In this document: positions 1 to 6,543 of the stretch, piece after piece | Position numbering within the stretch: position 1 is the first letter of the stretch | Layout: every line of letters starts with the position of its first letter | Source of the DNA: Crocinitomicaceae bacterium | Lineage (GTDB): Bacteria > Bacteroidota > Bacteroidia > Flavobacteriales_D > Crocinitomicaceae | Direction: 5' to 3' | Assembly (NCBI GenBank): GCA_024643585.1 | Contig: JAHEMP010000048.1 | Coordinates: 1-11,867, forward strand | Length of the DNA: 11,867 nt | Notes under the pieces: generated by a model | The model's database searches: none | Told to the model about the DNA's origin: nothing | Seen by the model: only the letters and a program-made list of their open reading frames with translations | Made by a program: the position numbers and the translations under genes

Positions 1-825
1 CGCTTTTGGGAAAGATTTGATGGCGTCCATGTACATGTCCAACTCGTAATTCAAACAGCATTTCAACTTACCACATTGTCCAGCCAATTTCTGTGGATTC
101 AATGATAATTGCTGATAACGTGCAGCGGAGGTGGAAACAGAGCGGAAATCTGTCAACCAAGTTGAACAACACAATTCACGTCCACATGAGCCAATTCCTC
201 CTAAACGAGCTGCTTCTTGGCGCGAACCAATTTGACGCATTTCGATACGGATTTTGAAATTATCCGCCATGTCTTTGATCAACTGACGGAAATCTACACG
301 AGAATCTGCTGTATAATAAAATGTTGCTTTTGATAAATCGCCTTGGTATTCAACATCAGAAATTTTCATTTCTAAATTGATCTTCAAAGCTAAAGTACGC
401 GCCTGAAACATCACGTCTTTTTCCAAAGCACGTGCAGATACCCATTTATCGATATCCTCTTGTTCCGCAATACGGTATATTTTTTTGATCTCCATTGGTT
501 TTAAACCTGGAGCCTTTTTCGCTACTTGTATTCTAGCCAATTCGCCAGTGGCCGAAACCACTCCTACATCGTAACCTGGACTTGCTTCCACTGCTACTAC
601 GTCGCCTGCTTGCAGGGACAAATTTTTTGCATTCCTGAAGAAATTCTTTCTGCTATTCTTGAATCGAATTTCAACTATATCGTATGGTGTTTGACCCGCT
701 GGAAGAGACATGTTCCCCAACCAATCGTACACTTCTAATTTATTGCAACCGCCAGAACTACAGGTACCGTTGTTTTTACATCCGCGGGGCGTTCCACCAC
801 CGCTGCTACAACTAGCACAACCCAT
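1..825 (-). CDS. ricT: RicT/PSP1-domain protein, 3' end cut off by the window
   Basis: An open frame runs from ATG at 825 to the window edge with no stop (275 codons seen), so the C-terminus is missing. The PSP1/RicT (YaaT) core is recognisable from two paired cysteine motifs: CGRELCC at residues 214-220 and CGKLKCC at 251-257. A Cys-rich head (C3, C6, C16, C22, C27) precedes the core, in a Gly/Ser-rich stretch. In Bacillus subtilis RicT forms the Fe-S-containing Y-complex with RicA and RicF, affecting RNase Y-dependent RNA maturation; neither partner is visible here, so the role in this organism is open. It lies 127 nt downstream of hemD on the same strand, far enough for its own promoter. 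The family call is firm and the physiological role is inference. Confidence 0.9.
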   Translation of the reverse strand, partial: MGCASCSSGGGTPRGCKNNGTCSSGGCNKLEVYDWLGNMSLPAGQTPYDIVEIRFKNSRKNFFRNAKNLSLQAGDVVAVEASPGYDVGVVSATGELARIQVAKKAPGLKPMEIKKIYRIAEQEDIDKWVSARALEKDVMFQARTLALKINLEMKISDVEYQGDLSKATFYYTADSRVDFRQLIKDMADNFKIRIEMRQIGSRQEAARLGGIGSCGRELCCSTWLTDFRSVSTSAARYQQLSLNPQKLAGQCGKLKCCLNYELDMYMDAIKSFPKA

Positions 826-952
826 AATTCTTTTTTATTGAAACGTAAAAATACAAAAATTCAATGACGTGCATTTTTATCTTTCCCAAGAAATGAAAAA
901 TATTCCGTGTGAATTATTAAAACACGTCCTTGGACTTCGATTAGAAAACGAT

Positions 953-1606
953 TTAAGCCGTTTGCAAATAATTTAACAACTCCTCTTTCTGACCTGTTTC
1001 CAATACATATTCAGGGAAAAAATCTCTGTCCATCAAGGCTTTTTCGGTAACATATCCCCAAGCGATAATTCGTGCATTTTCTGGGATTGTGTTTTCTTTA
1101 AAAAACCCTTCCACATTGCTCGGGCTAGAGAAAATATAAAGGTCCGCTGTCTCGATTTTATGTGAAACTATTTTTGTTTCGTAGATGGAAGCAGTTGATT
1201 TTTGATTTTCGGGAATGCTGTTAGCGATAGAATGTAAACTCGCATTACTCGTTGGGAAAAATACTTGTTTACCGCCAAGAAACTTTAAAAATTCCTTTCC
1301 AACCGAAATTGGGTCGCCACTATTTTCTCCTATGAAAGCCGGTTCAATATTCGCTTTTCTTAAAACACGAGCGGTTTCTTTTCCGACGCAGGCCGTAACG
1401 ACATTTGCTGGAATTTCAGCTTGCTCTAGGAAATAGCGAACGCCATTTTTAGAACTAAAGAAAATCACATCGGTTTCCGTCGGAATTTCAAAAGGCATTT
1501 CTGAAAAATCGATCAACGATTGTGCATCCAACTTCCATTTCCGCTCTTCACAAAGTGGTTCTAGCCACTGGCAATCTTCAGGTGTTTTGGAAATGAAAAG
1601 TATCAT
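953..1606 (-). CDS. hemD: Uroporphyrinogen-III synthase (HemD)
   Basis: A 217-residue protein, somewhat short for HemD (commonly about 240-260). The enzyme closes and inverts ring D of hydroxymethylbilane to give uroporphyrinogen III in the cytoplasm. HemD sequences diverge strongly, so the call rests on the pattern of short motifs plus context. Visible are FFSSKNGVRYF (49-59), GKETA (75-79), a Y-E-T at 142-144 where the family usually has YxT, FSSPSNV (159-165) and a degenerate form of the terminal G-x-x-TA-x-AL motif as WGYVTEKAL (183-191). It is the third heme gene in the hemA-hemC-hemD order, but a 317-nt gap with a structured repeat separates it from hemC. No strong ribosome binding site is seen before the ATG, as is usual in Bacteroidota. 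Confidence 0.92.
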   Translation of the reverse strand: MILFISKTPEDCQWLEPLCEERKWKLDAQSLIDFSEMPFEIPTETDVIFFSSKNGVRYFLEQAEIPANVVTACVGKETARVLRKANIEPAFIGENSGDPISVGKEFLKFLGGKQVFFPTSNASLHSIANSIPENQKSTASIYETKIVSHKIETADLYIFSSPSNVEGFFKENTIPENARIIAWGYVTEKALMDRDFFPEYVLETGQKEELLNYLQTA

Positions 1607-1650
1607 CTTTCGAGTTTAATTTATTTTAAGTTTTCTTCACAGTTACTATA

Positions 1651-1866
1651 CAACGCCCACAGAAAAATTTCTTTTACGTCACTTTTCCTTGACGAAAAGT
1701 AACCAAAAGTCAAGGCTTTAGATGGAAGTTAAAGCGCAATTCTCGCTTCGAAATCAATTTGTTTAAAAGCGCTTTATTTTTAAACTTCCTAAAAACGGGA
1801 TTTTTTCGGTGATCTTCTCCGTTACTCTACGAAGCTTCCTCAAAAAGTCATCCGTTTTCAGTTCAC
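1651..1866. repeat. Structured intergenic repeat-like element between hemC and hemD
   Basis: This fills most of the 317-nt gap at 1607-1923, where I see no credible gene. It contains nested inverted repeats. ACTTTTC (1681-1687) pairs with GAAAAGT (1694-1700), extended by G1678-T1679 with A1702-C1703 around one mismatch. GGAAGTT-AAAGCGC (1724-1737) pairs with GCGCTTT (1769-1775) plus AACTTCC (1783-1789), leaving a 7-nt bulge on one arm. AAAACGG (1792-1798) pairs with CCGTTTT (1852-1858), and GAAGCTTC (1831-1838) is a perfect palindrome. The 1681-1715 segment resembles sequence I recall as a common intergenic repeat of Bacteroidota, often mistranslated as spurious short proteins. The outer boundaries are estimates, and I find no clear target-site duplication. 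Confidence 0.6.
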
Positions 1867-1923
1867 TTTAAAAAACCTACCATCATATGCCAAATTTATT
1901 CTTTCTAAAAAAATGCAGCCTTT

Positions 1924-2802
1924 CTATTTAAGTGTCGCTACTATTTTTTCAGCAATGTCAAAAGCACCATTGTGTTCAAAATGGGTAATTTTTGCTGCTT
2001 CATTGGACGTTTTTGCGTGAGAAACGTGAATTTTTCCATCAATATCACAAAAAACACCCAAAGGCAATTGACAACCACCTTCCATCAAATTCAATACTTT
2101 TCTTTCAATACGAATGCGATTAGATACTTCTTGATGATGCAAGTTTTTCATGATTTCAGCCATTCTAGCATCGCCTTCACGAATTTGCAAACCCAAAACG
2201 CCTTGAGCTGGCGCAGGAACAAATTCTGTTGTGTCCATGACATGAACGTGAAAATCGGATAGGTCTAATTTCAAACGGTCAACACCTGCTTTTGCAAGAA
2301 TTATAGCGTCATATTGGTCGTCGGCTAATTTGTTTATTCTCGTTGGTACATTTCCACGCAAATCTTCAGTGGTGCAATCTGGGCGCAACGCTTTCACTAA
2401 TGACTTTCTACGAGCCGAAGAAGTTCCAATAACGCCATTTGCTTTCAATCCCCATTTTTCGGATTTATCGACTGAACTTTTGCGAACCAATAGCAAGTCG
2501 GCCGGATTTTCTCTTTCCGAAACCGCAGCGATTACCAATCCTGCTGGCGGATTAGTTTCCAAATCCTTGTGCGAATGCACGGCCAAATCGATTGTTCCAG
2601 CCAACAATTCTGTTTCAATTTCTTTGGTGAAAAAACCTTTCCCTTCTAGTTTATCGAAACTTAAATTTTGCACAGCATCGCCTTGTGTGATGATAATTTT
2701 AATTTCAACTTCGTGGTTTAAATCTTCCAGTTGCTTTTTGACGTGGTGAGCTTGCCAAAGAGCCAAGTCGCTACCTCTGGAACCAATAATTACTTTCGAC
2801 AT
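1924..2802 (-). CDS. hemC: Hydroxymethylbilane synthase / porphobilinogen deaminase (HemC)
   Basis: A 292-residue cytoplasmic enzyme that joins four porphobilinogen molecules into hydroxymethylbilane. Family signatures are clear: an N-terminal IGSRGSDLALWQ (6-17), HSHKD (76-80) with the catalytic aspartate D80 in a slightly unusual version of the HSxKD motif, GTSSARR (126-132), DLRGN (147-151), and EGGCQLPLG (241-249) where C244 carries the dipyrromethane cofactor. The length is close to the usual 300-310. The ATG lies 3 nt after the hemA stop, so hemA and hemC are almost certainly co-transcribed and perhaps translationally coupled. The 317-nt interval to hemD downstream is unusually long for this operon. 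Confidence 0.97.
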   Translation of the reverse strand: MSKVIIGSRGSDLALWQAHHVKKQLEDLNHEVEIKIIITQGDAVQNLSFDKLEGKGFFTKEIETELLAGTIDLAVHSHKDLETNPPAGLVIAAVSERENPADLLLVRKSSVDKSEKWGLKANGVIGTSSARRKSLVKALRPDCTTEDLRGNVPTRINKLADDQYDAIILAKAGVDRLKLDLSDFHVHVMDTTEFVPAPAQGVLGLQIREGDARMAEIMKNLHHQEVSNRIRIERKVLNLMEGGCQLPLGVFCDIDGKIHVSHAKTSNEAAKITHFEHNGAFDIAEKIVATLK

Positions 2803-2805
2803 GTA

Positions 2806-4041
2806 TTAATTTGATTTTAGAAGAATTTCTTTCGCCATTTTCATCGGCATGCTCATGTATTTTTTCTCCATGTAGCCCATGATTTTTTCCAAAACTTCTT
2901 TTGAATTTCCATCCAACCCAGCGATTTCATCTTTGAAAACCTCGTTCATCGCTATGGATTTGATATCTTTTACTTTTTGAGGAACAGACCGCATGGCCAA
3001 TTCTACATTTCTTTCTTTGTTTAATCGTTCAAATTGCAACATGGAGAATTCTATGATTTCTTCAACATGGGTAATTTCACTTGAACGCTCTTTCAAGTTC
3101 TTCTCAGAAATTTTTTGAAGCGAAGAAACCGAAATATGAAAAACGTCGTGGTCTTTCAAAACCGTCGGATGCAAATCTTGTGGAATTGCAATATCGATGA
3201 CCAATTTTTTGTCGGTTTCGTTTTGCAATAAACTTCTGTAAATCTCCGGCGTAACGAGATGAGTATCTGTTCCTGTACAAGATATTAGCACATCGAAACC
3301 ATCTTTGTAATCTGTCAATGAAGCAAATGGCAATGCGCTGCCGTGAAGGTCGTCTGCTAATTTCTGGGCCTTTGAGAAAGTACGGTTGAAAACAACGAAA
3401 TTGCTATAGCCGTGTTTTTTAAGGAAACGACTCAAATTCGTATTTGTAACCCCAGCACCGATAATGACAATTCGAGCATCCAAAGGAATGTTCAAATCAC
3501 GCATTCTGTGATAAGCCAAGGAAACAACGGAAACCGGTTTTCTAGAAATGGATGTTTCTGTATATACTTTCTTCGCCGTTTCTATTGTTTGTTTGATGGC
3601 CAAACGAAGAAAATCGCCAGAAAGATTCATGGCTCTACTTTGCTCAAATGAATTTCGAACTTGTGTGATAATTTCTCTTTCACCCACAACCATTGAGTCG
3701 ATGGAAGAAGCTACACGCAACAAATGATCCATTGCTTTTTCTCCTTGGAAATAGGCCGCGGATTGCACAAACTGTTCAACTTTTTCAGATGTCAGATTGG
3801 GATAAAGCGTGTGGAAAAATTTCGTCAATTCTTCAGGTGAACTTGTCGATTTTCCACAAAAAAGAAACTCAACCCGGTTGCAAGTAGACAAGAAAATAAG
3901 TTCATCCCAACCAAAAACTTCTTTGATAGCCGTCAACCTTTCTTTTCGTTGCTCTTCTTCAATTTGAAGCAAACCAATTTCATCCACCGCTATGTTGCTG
4001 TGTGTAAAGGCAATAACTTGAAACTGGGCATACCTACTCAT
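2806..4041 (-). CDS. hemA: Glutamyl-tRNA reductase (HemA)
   Basis: The first committed enzyme of C5-pathway tetrapyrrole synthesis: it reduces glutamyl-tRNA(Glu) to glutamate-1-semialdehyde with NADPH. From the ATG at 4041 it has 411 residues. Motifs are the catalytic-cysteine box STCNRVE (Cys54), the S-D-S-M-VVGE box with REIITQV after it (about 114-127), an NADPH-binding IIGAG segment (about 193-197) and a helical C-terminal dimerisation tail. An in-frame ATG at 4068 would add nine residues. I prefer 4041 because homology-like sequence starts at SRYAQFQVIAFTH and because a -7-like box (TACTTTTG, 4059-4052) falls inside the extension. hemC follows after 3 nt. The gene is divergent from rsmI. 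Confidence 0.96.
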   Translation of the reverse strand: MSRYAQFQVIAFTHSNIAVDEIGLLQIEEEQRKERLTAIKEVFGWDELIFLSTCNRVEFLFCGKSTSSPEELTKFFHTLYPNLTSEKVEQFVQSAAYFQGEKAMDHLLRVASSIDSMVVGEREIITQVRNSFEQSRAMNLSGDFLRLAIKQTIETAKKVYTETSISRKPVSVVSLAYHRMRDLNIPLDARIVIIGAGVTNTNLSRFLKKHGYSNFVVFNRTFSKAQKLADDLHGSALPFASLTDYKDGFDVLISCTGTDTHLVTPEIYRSLLQNETDKKLVIDIAIPQDLHPTVLKDHDVFHISVSSLQKISEKNLKERSSEITHVEEIIEFSMLQFERLNKERNVELAMRSVPQKVKDIKSIAMNEVFKDEIAGLDGNSKEVLEKIMGYMEKKYMSMPMKMAKEILLKSN

Positions 4042-4051
4042 ATCTCTCTCA

Positions 4052-4059
4052 CAAAAGTA
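4052..4059 (-). promoter_or_regulatory. Candidate -7 box of the hemA promoter
   Basis: On the minus strand this reads TACTTTTG, an exact match to the Bacteroidota -7 consensus TAnnTTTG, ending 10 nt before the preferred hemA ATG at 4041. No clean -33 TTTG is seen at the expected distance. An 8-nt motif with two free positions occurs by chance in AT-rich DNA, so this is tentative. Confidence 0.35.
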
Positions 4060-4145
4060 CATTCGCATTGTCAGAAAAGTGTCATTTCTTTGTCATAATA
4101 AGGGTTTGAAGGTAATTTAGAATGTTTTTAAATAAGGGTAAAAAG

Positions 4146-4217
4146 AGTGGAGAGTGATTGAGTGGAAAGTATAAAGTGGAGGAGTTTTTACTTTCCTCTT
4201 TAAAACTCTCCACTTTA
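4146..4217. repeat. AGTGGAGAGT-type short repeats with an imperfect hairpin
   Basis: Three direct near-copies of a 10-mer occur: AGTGGAGAGT (4146-4155), AGTGGAAAGT (4161-4170) and AGTGGAGGAGT (4175-4185). An exact inverted copy, ACTCTCCACT, lies at 4205-4214. The last direct copy and the inverted copy form a hairpin: 4172-4181 plus 4183-4188 pair with 4202-4217, 16 base pairs with a single bulged G4182 and a 13-nt loop. It sits just upstream of the candidate rsmI -7 box. Since hemA is transcribed away and no gene enters from the left on this strand, it is not an obvious terminator. It may be a dispersed intergenic repeat or an upstream regulatory palindrome. Confidence 0.65.
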
Positions 4218-4221
4218 CACT

Positions 4222-4229
4222 TATCTTTG
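4222..4229 (+). promoter_or_regulatory. Candidate -7 box of the rsmI promoter
   Basis: TATCTTTG matches TAnnTTTG exactly and ends only 4 nt before the rsmI ATG at 4234. If real, transcription would start at or within a few bases of the start codon, giving a leaderless or very short-leader mRNA. No clear -33 TTTG is present upstream, where the AGTGGAGAGT hairpin lies instead. Confidence 0.4.
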
Positions 4230-4233
4230 TTCC

Positions 4234-4965
4234 ATGGCTCATTTGATTTTAGTTCCTACGCCGATTGGCAACCTGGAAGACATTACGCTTCGGGCAATTC
4301 GTATTTTGAAAGAAGCGGATATTATTTTTGCGGAAGACACACGAACCACGAAGCGATTGCTGAGTCATATGGACATACACAAACCCTTGGCTCCGTTTCA
4401 CATGCACAATGAGCACAAATCATTGGAAAATGTTGTTAGCAAAATCAAATCTGTAGGTTCTGCTGTATTGGTTTCAGATGCAGGTACTCCAGGGATTTCG
4501 GATCCTGGTTTTTTATTGGTTCGCGCTTGTATAGACGAAGGAATCAAAGTAGAATGTTTGCCCGGGCCGACAGCGATTATACCTGCTTTAGTTGCCAGCG
4601 GATTTTCGTCCGATCGCTTTTGTTTTGAAGGATTTTTACCGCACAAAAAAGGTCGCCAAACGAAATTCATGGAGTTGGCGGAAGAAGATAGAACCGTTAT
4701 TTTATACGAATCACCTCATCGTTTGGTGAAATGTTTGGAGCAAATTGAAGAATTCATGGGCGCGGAAAGACGCGTTTGTGTGGTGCGTGAAATCTCCAAA
4801 CTATTCGAAACCTATCACCGAGGAACTGCCGAAGAATTGAAAAATTATTTCAATGAAACTACCCCAAAAGGAGAAATCGTGGTTCTAATTGAAGGTATTT
4901 CGAAGGAGGAAGTTAAGTTGAAAAAAAAATTAGGTAAAAAGAACATGGACCGTCCTAAGGACTGA
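4234..4965 (+). CDS. rsmI: 16S rRNA (cytidine1402-2'-O)-methyltransferase (RsmI)
   Basis: A 243-residue SAM-dependent enzyme of the tetrapyrrole-methylase fold that 2'-O-methylates C1402 in the decoding centre of 16S rRNA. Diagnostic segments are VPTPIGNLEDIT (7-18), AEDTRTTKRLL (33-43), SDAGTPGISDPG (81-92), LPGPTA (109-114) and YESPHR (158-163). The length is somewhat below that of enterobacterial RsmI (about 285) but fits shorter homologues. The final residues (about N237 to D243) are encoded inside the first copy of a palindromic tandem repeat, so the native tail probably ended near the preceding Lys-rich stretch. The similarity to heme-pathway methylases reflects the shared fold; the RsmI motifs make the rRNA role clear. 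Confidence 0.96.
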   Translation: MAHLILVPTPIGNLEDITLRAIRILKEADIIFAEDTRTTKRLLSHMDIHKPLAPFHMHNEHKSLENVVSKIKSVGSAVLVSDAGTPGISDPGFLLVRACIDEGIKVECLPGPTAIIPALVASGFSSDRFCFEGFLPHKKGRQTKFMELAEEDRTVILYESPHRLVKCLEQIEEFMGAERRVCVVREISKLFETYHRGTAEELKNYFNETTPKGEIVVLIEGISKEEVKLKKKLGKKNMDRPKD

Positions 4966-4996
4966 TGGAACATGGACCGTTCCTTAGGAACTGATG
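4941..4996. repeat. Two tandem copies of a 27-29-nt palindrome-bearing unit
   Basis: Copy 1 is 4941-4967 and copy 2 is 4968-4996. Both begin GAACATGGACCGT and end CTGATG. The centre differs: GTCCT-A-AGGAC in copy 1 and GTTCCT-T-AGGAAC in copy 2. The second copy has an extra T and a matching extra A, so the inverted repeat is kept and is one base pair longer. TCCTAAGGA (4953-4961) is also the exact reverse complement of TCCTTAGGA (4981-4989), so the copies can pair with each other. Copy 1 overlaps the last codons and stop of rsmI. A short T-run follows copy 2, so a weak terminator role is possible. Confidence 0.75.
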
Positions 4997-5065
4997 GTTT
5001 TAAAAATTATCCATCAGCAAAGCGGTCTATGCTCCAACAACGAAGTGGTCCAATATCCAATAAAA

Positions 5066-6094
5066 ATGAAAACAGAAGCAATCGTTCTAGTCAAAAAAGC
5101 AAAACCGGCGCAAGCATTTGAGCGCAGAGAGTGGTCAATTCCAACCATAAATGCCGACCAAGTCATCATAGAAAGTGAGGCCTTTGGTTTGAATTATGCG
5201 GATGTGATGGCGAGCCAAGGTTTGTACCGAGAAGCACCTCCCATGCCGAGTGTAATCGGGTATGAAGTAGTTGGAAAAGTCGTAGAAGTTGGTTCTAATA
5301 TTGACGCCTCTTGGCTAGGCAAACGTGTTTTGGCATTTTGCAGATTTGGCGGTTATTCCAAACATGTAATTACCGAAAATTTTGCTTTTGTTGCCCTTGA
5401 CAATATTCCAGCCGGCGAGGCACTGGCATTGTGCACGCAAGGTGTTACGGCGTACTATATGTCGCAATACCTAGCGCCAGTTCGAAAAAACGAACGCGTC
5501 TTGATTCATGCTGCAGCAGGTGGTGTTGGAAGTTTGTTAATACAACTTTGTAAAATGAACGGTGCAGAAGTTTATGCCAAAATTGGCTCTTCCAAAAAAG
5601 CCGAATTTGTCAAAAAATTAGGTGCTGATCATGTTATCGATTATTCTAAATCCGACTATGCAGAGCAAATTTCAAAAATCTTAGGTGTGGAACGTTTAGA
5701 CGTTAGTTTCAATCCTGTCGCTGGAGATACCTTTAAAAAGGATTTCAAATTATTGGGTTCTGGAGGTCGATTGATGCTTTTCGGAGGCTCACAAATGAGC
5801 GGAGGAAAATATGGCATCTTTTCTACGTTAAATTTCCTTAGAAAAATGGGACTTATTTTACCGATTGGTTTGATGATGCGTTCAAAAAACACTTTAGGAA
5901 TTAACATGCTTAAAATCGCCGATAACAAACCGATGATAATGTTCGACTGTTTAAATGCTGTTTTTCAATTGTATCGTCAAGGCAAATTGAAACCGGAAGT
6001 CGGAGGGTCATTTCCCGTTACCGATTTTACAAAAGCATTCGAAAGTTTGGAATCAGGAAAAAGTGTGGGGAAAATTGGTGTTTATTGGGACTGA
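5066..6094 (+). CDS. Zinc-independent quinone/enone oxidoreductase, VAT1-like MDR family
   Basis: A medium-chain dehydrogenase/reductase of 342 residues from the ATG at 5066. The frame is open back to an ATG at 4994, but the extra 24 residues come from repeat and intergenic sequence, and typical family members start at a segment like the one after 5066. Visible are the GroES-like N-terminal domain with FGLNYADV, the NADPH-binding AAAGGVG (149-155) and a C-terminal KSVGKIGV-type ending. The LLGSGGR, SKNTLGINML and IADNKP stretches resemble VAT1-type quinone oxidoreductases. The cysteine and histidine ligands of zinc alcohol dehydrogenases are not evident. It probably reduces quinones or reactive enones with NADPH in the cytosol; the true substrate cannot be read from sequence. 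It ends 2 nt from the convergent small gene. Confidence 0.9.
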   Translation: MKTEAIVLVKKAKPAQAFERREWSIPTINADQVIIESEAFGLNYADVMASQGLYREAPPMPSVIGYEVVGKVVEVGSNIDASWLGKRVLAFCRFGGYSKHVITENFAFVALDNIPAGEALALCTQGVTAYYMSQYLAPVRKNERVLIHAAAGGVGSLLIQLCKMNGAEVYAKIGSSKKAEFVKKLGADHVIDYSKSDYAEQISKILGVERLDVSFNPVAGDTFKKDFKLLGSGGRLMLFGGSQMSGGKYGIFSTLNFLRKMGLILPIGLMMRSKNTLGINMLKIADNKPMIMFDCLNAVFQLYRQGKLKPEVGGSFPVTDFTKAFESLESGKSVGKIGVYWD

Positions 6095-6096
6095 AA

Positions 6097-6447
6097 TTAA
6101 TTCCAAATCAATAAAGTGTCACCCTTTAACGATTCGTTGAAAGCATCTCTTAGTGTTTCCAGTTTTATTTTTGCGTATACGTCCCCAGCTATTGCTTTTG
6201 CTTTAGTTTGGTAATACAAATCAATTGAATGTCCAAACAAATCATGCTCCAGCATATTTTTGATTTCGGTAATCTTTGCATTGATTTCAATCAGAAAATG
6301 TTCAATTTCTCCCAATTCTGAAACTTCCTGCGATGTCAATTTAATTTTTTTCAGCAAATTAGAATATCGAGGTAAAAGACCATTTAATGTCCCAATAAAT
6401 TGTTCCAATTCCTTATTCAGGTTGTCTTTATTTTCGTAAAATTCCAT
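6097..6447 (-). CDS. Small conserved-looking hypothetical protein (116 aa)
   Basis: A 116-residue, mostly charged and helical soluble protein with no signal peptide, membrane segment or catalytic motif that I can identify. Runs of Leu/Ile spaced through residues 9-65 suggest a helical bundle or short coiled coil, followed by a segment with DLYYQTKAKA and a short acidic/basic C-terminal helix ending in IWN. It has bacterial codon use like its neighbours and no strong overlapping frame, which supports real coding. It is convergent with the oxidoreductase (2 nt between stops) and divergent from hemW across about 96 nt. I do not recognise the family and offer no function. Confidence 0.7.
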   Translation of the reverse strand: MEFYENKDNLNKELEQFIGTLNGLLPRYSNLLKKIKLTSQEVSELGEIEHFLIEINAKITEIKNMLEHDLFGHSIDLYYQTKAKAIAGDVYAKIKLETLRDAFNESLKGDTLLIWN

Positions 6448-6543
6448 TATTTTACAATCTTAGGGGATATGCAAGTTAGAAATTTTTTTTACATCACAAA
6501 ATCTTTTTCAAGGTTTTCGCGTTGGAGTTAGTAATATTGCAGT

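Noticed and set aside
526..738. Plus-strand open frame inside the RicT gene region
   Set aside because: It lies antisense to the strongly supported RicT frame, and its translation has no recognisable family feature.
896..926. Possible terminator after hemD (minus strand): ACACG/CGTGT with a following T-run
   Set aside because: The stem is only 5 bp with an 11-nt loop and the T-run is displaced by several bases, so it is too weak to call.
1651..1920. A decayed protein-coding gene in the hemC-hemD gap
   Set aside because: All frames are interrupted by stops, and the readable fragments resemble spurious translations of an intergenic repeat.
1972..2749. Two plus-strand open frames opposite hemC
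   Set aside because: They are antisense shadows of hemC, whose catalytic and cofactor motifs are intact in the minus frame.
4994..5065. Upstream ATG extending the oxidoreductase by 24 residues
   Set aside because: The extension is encoded by repeat and intergenic sequence and does not resemble the usual N-terminus of the family; the ATG at 5066 fits better.
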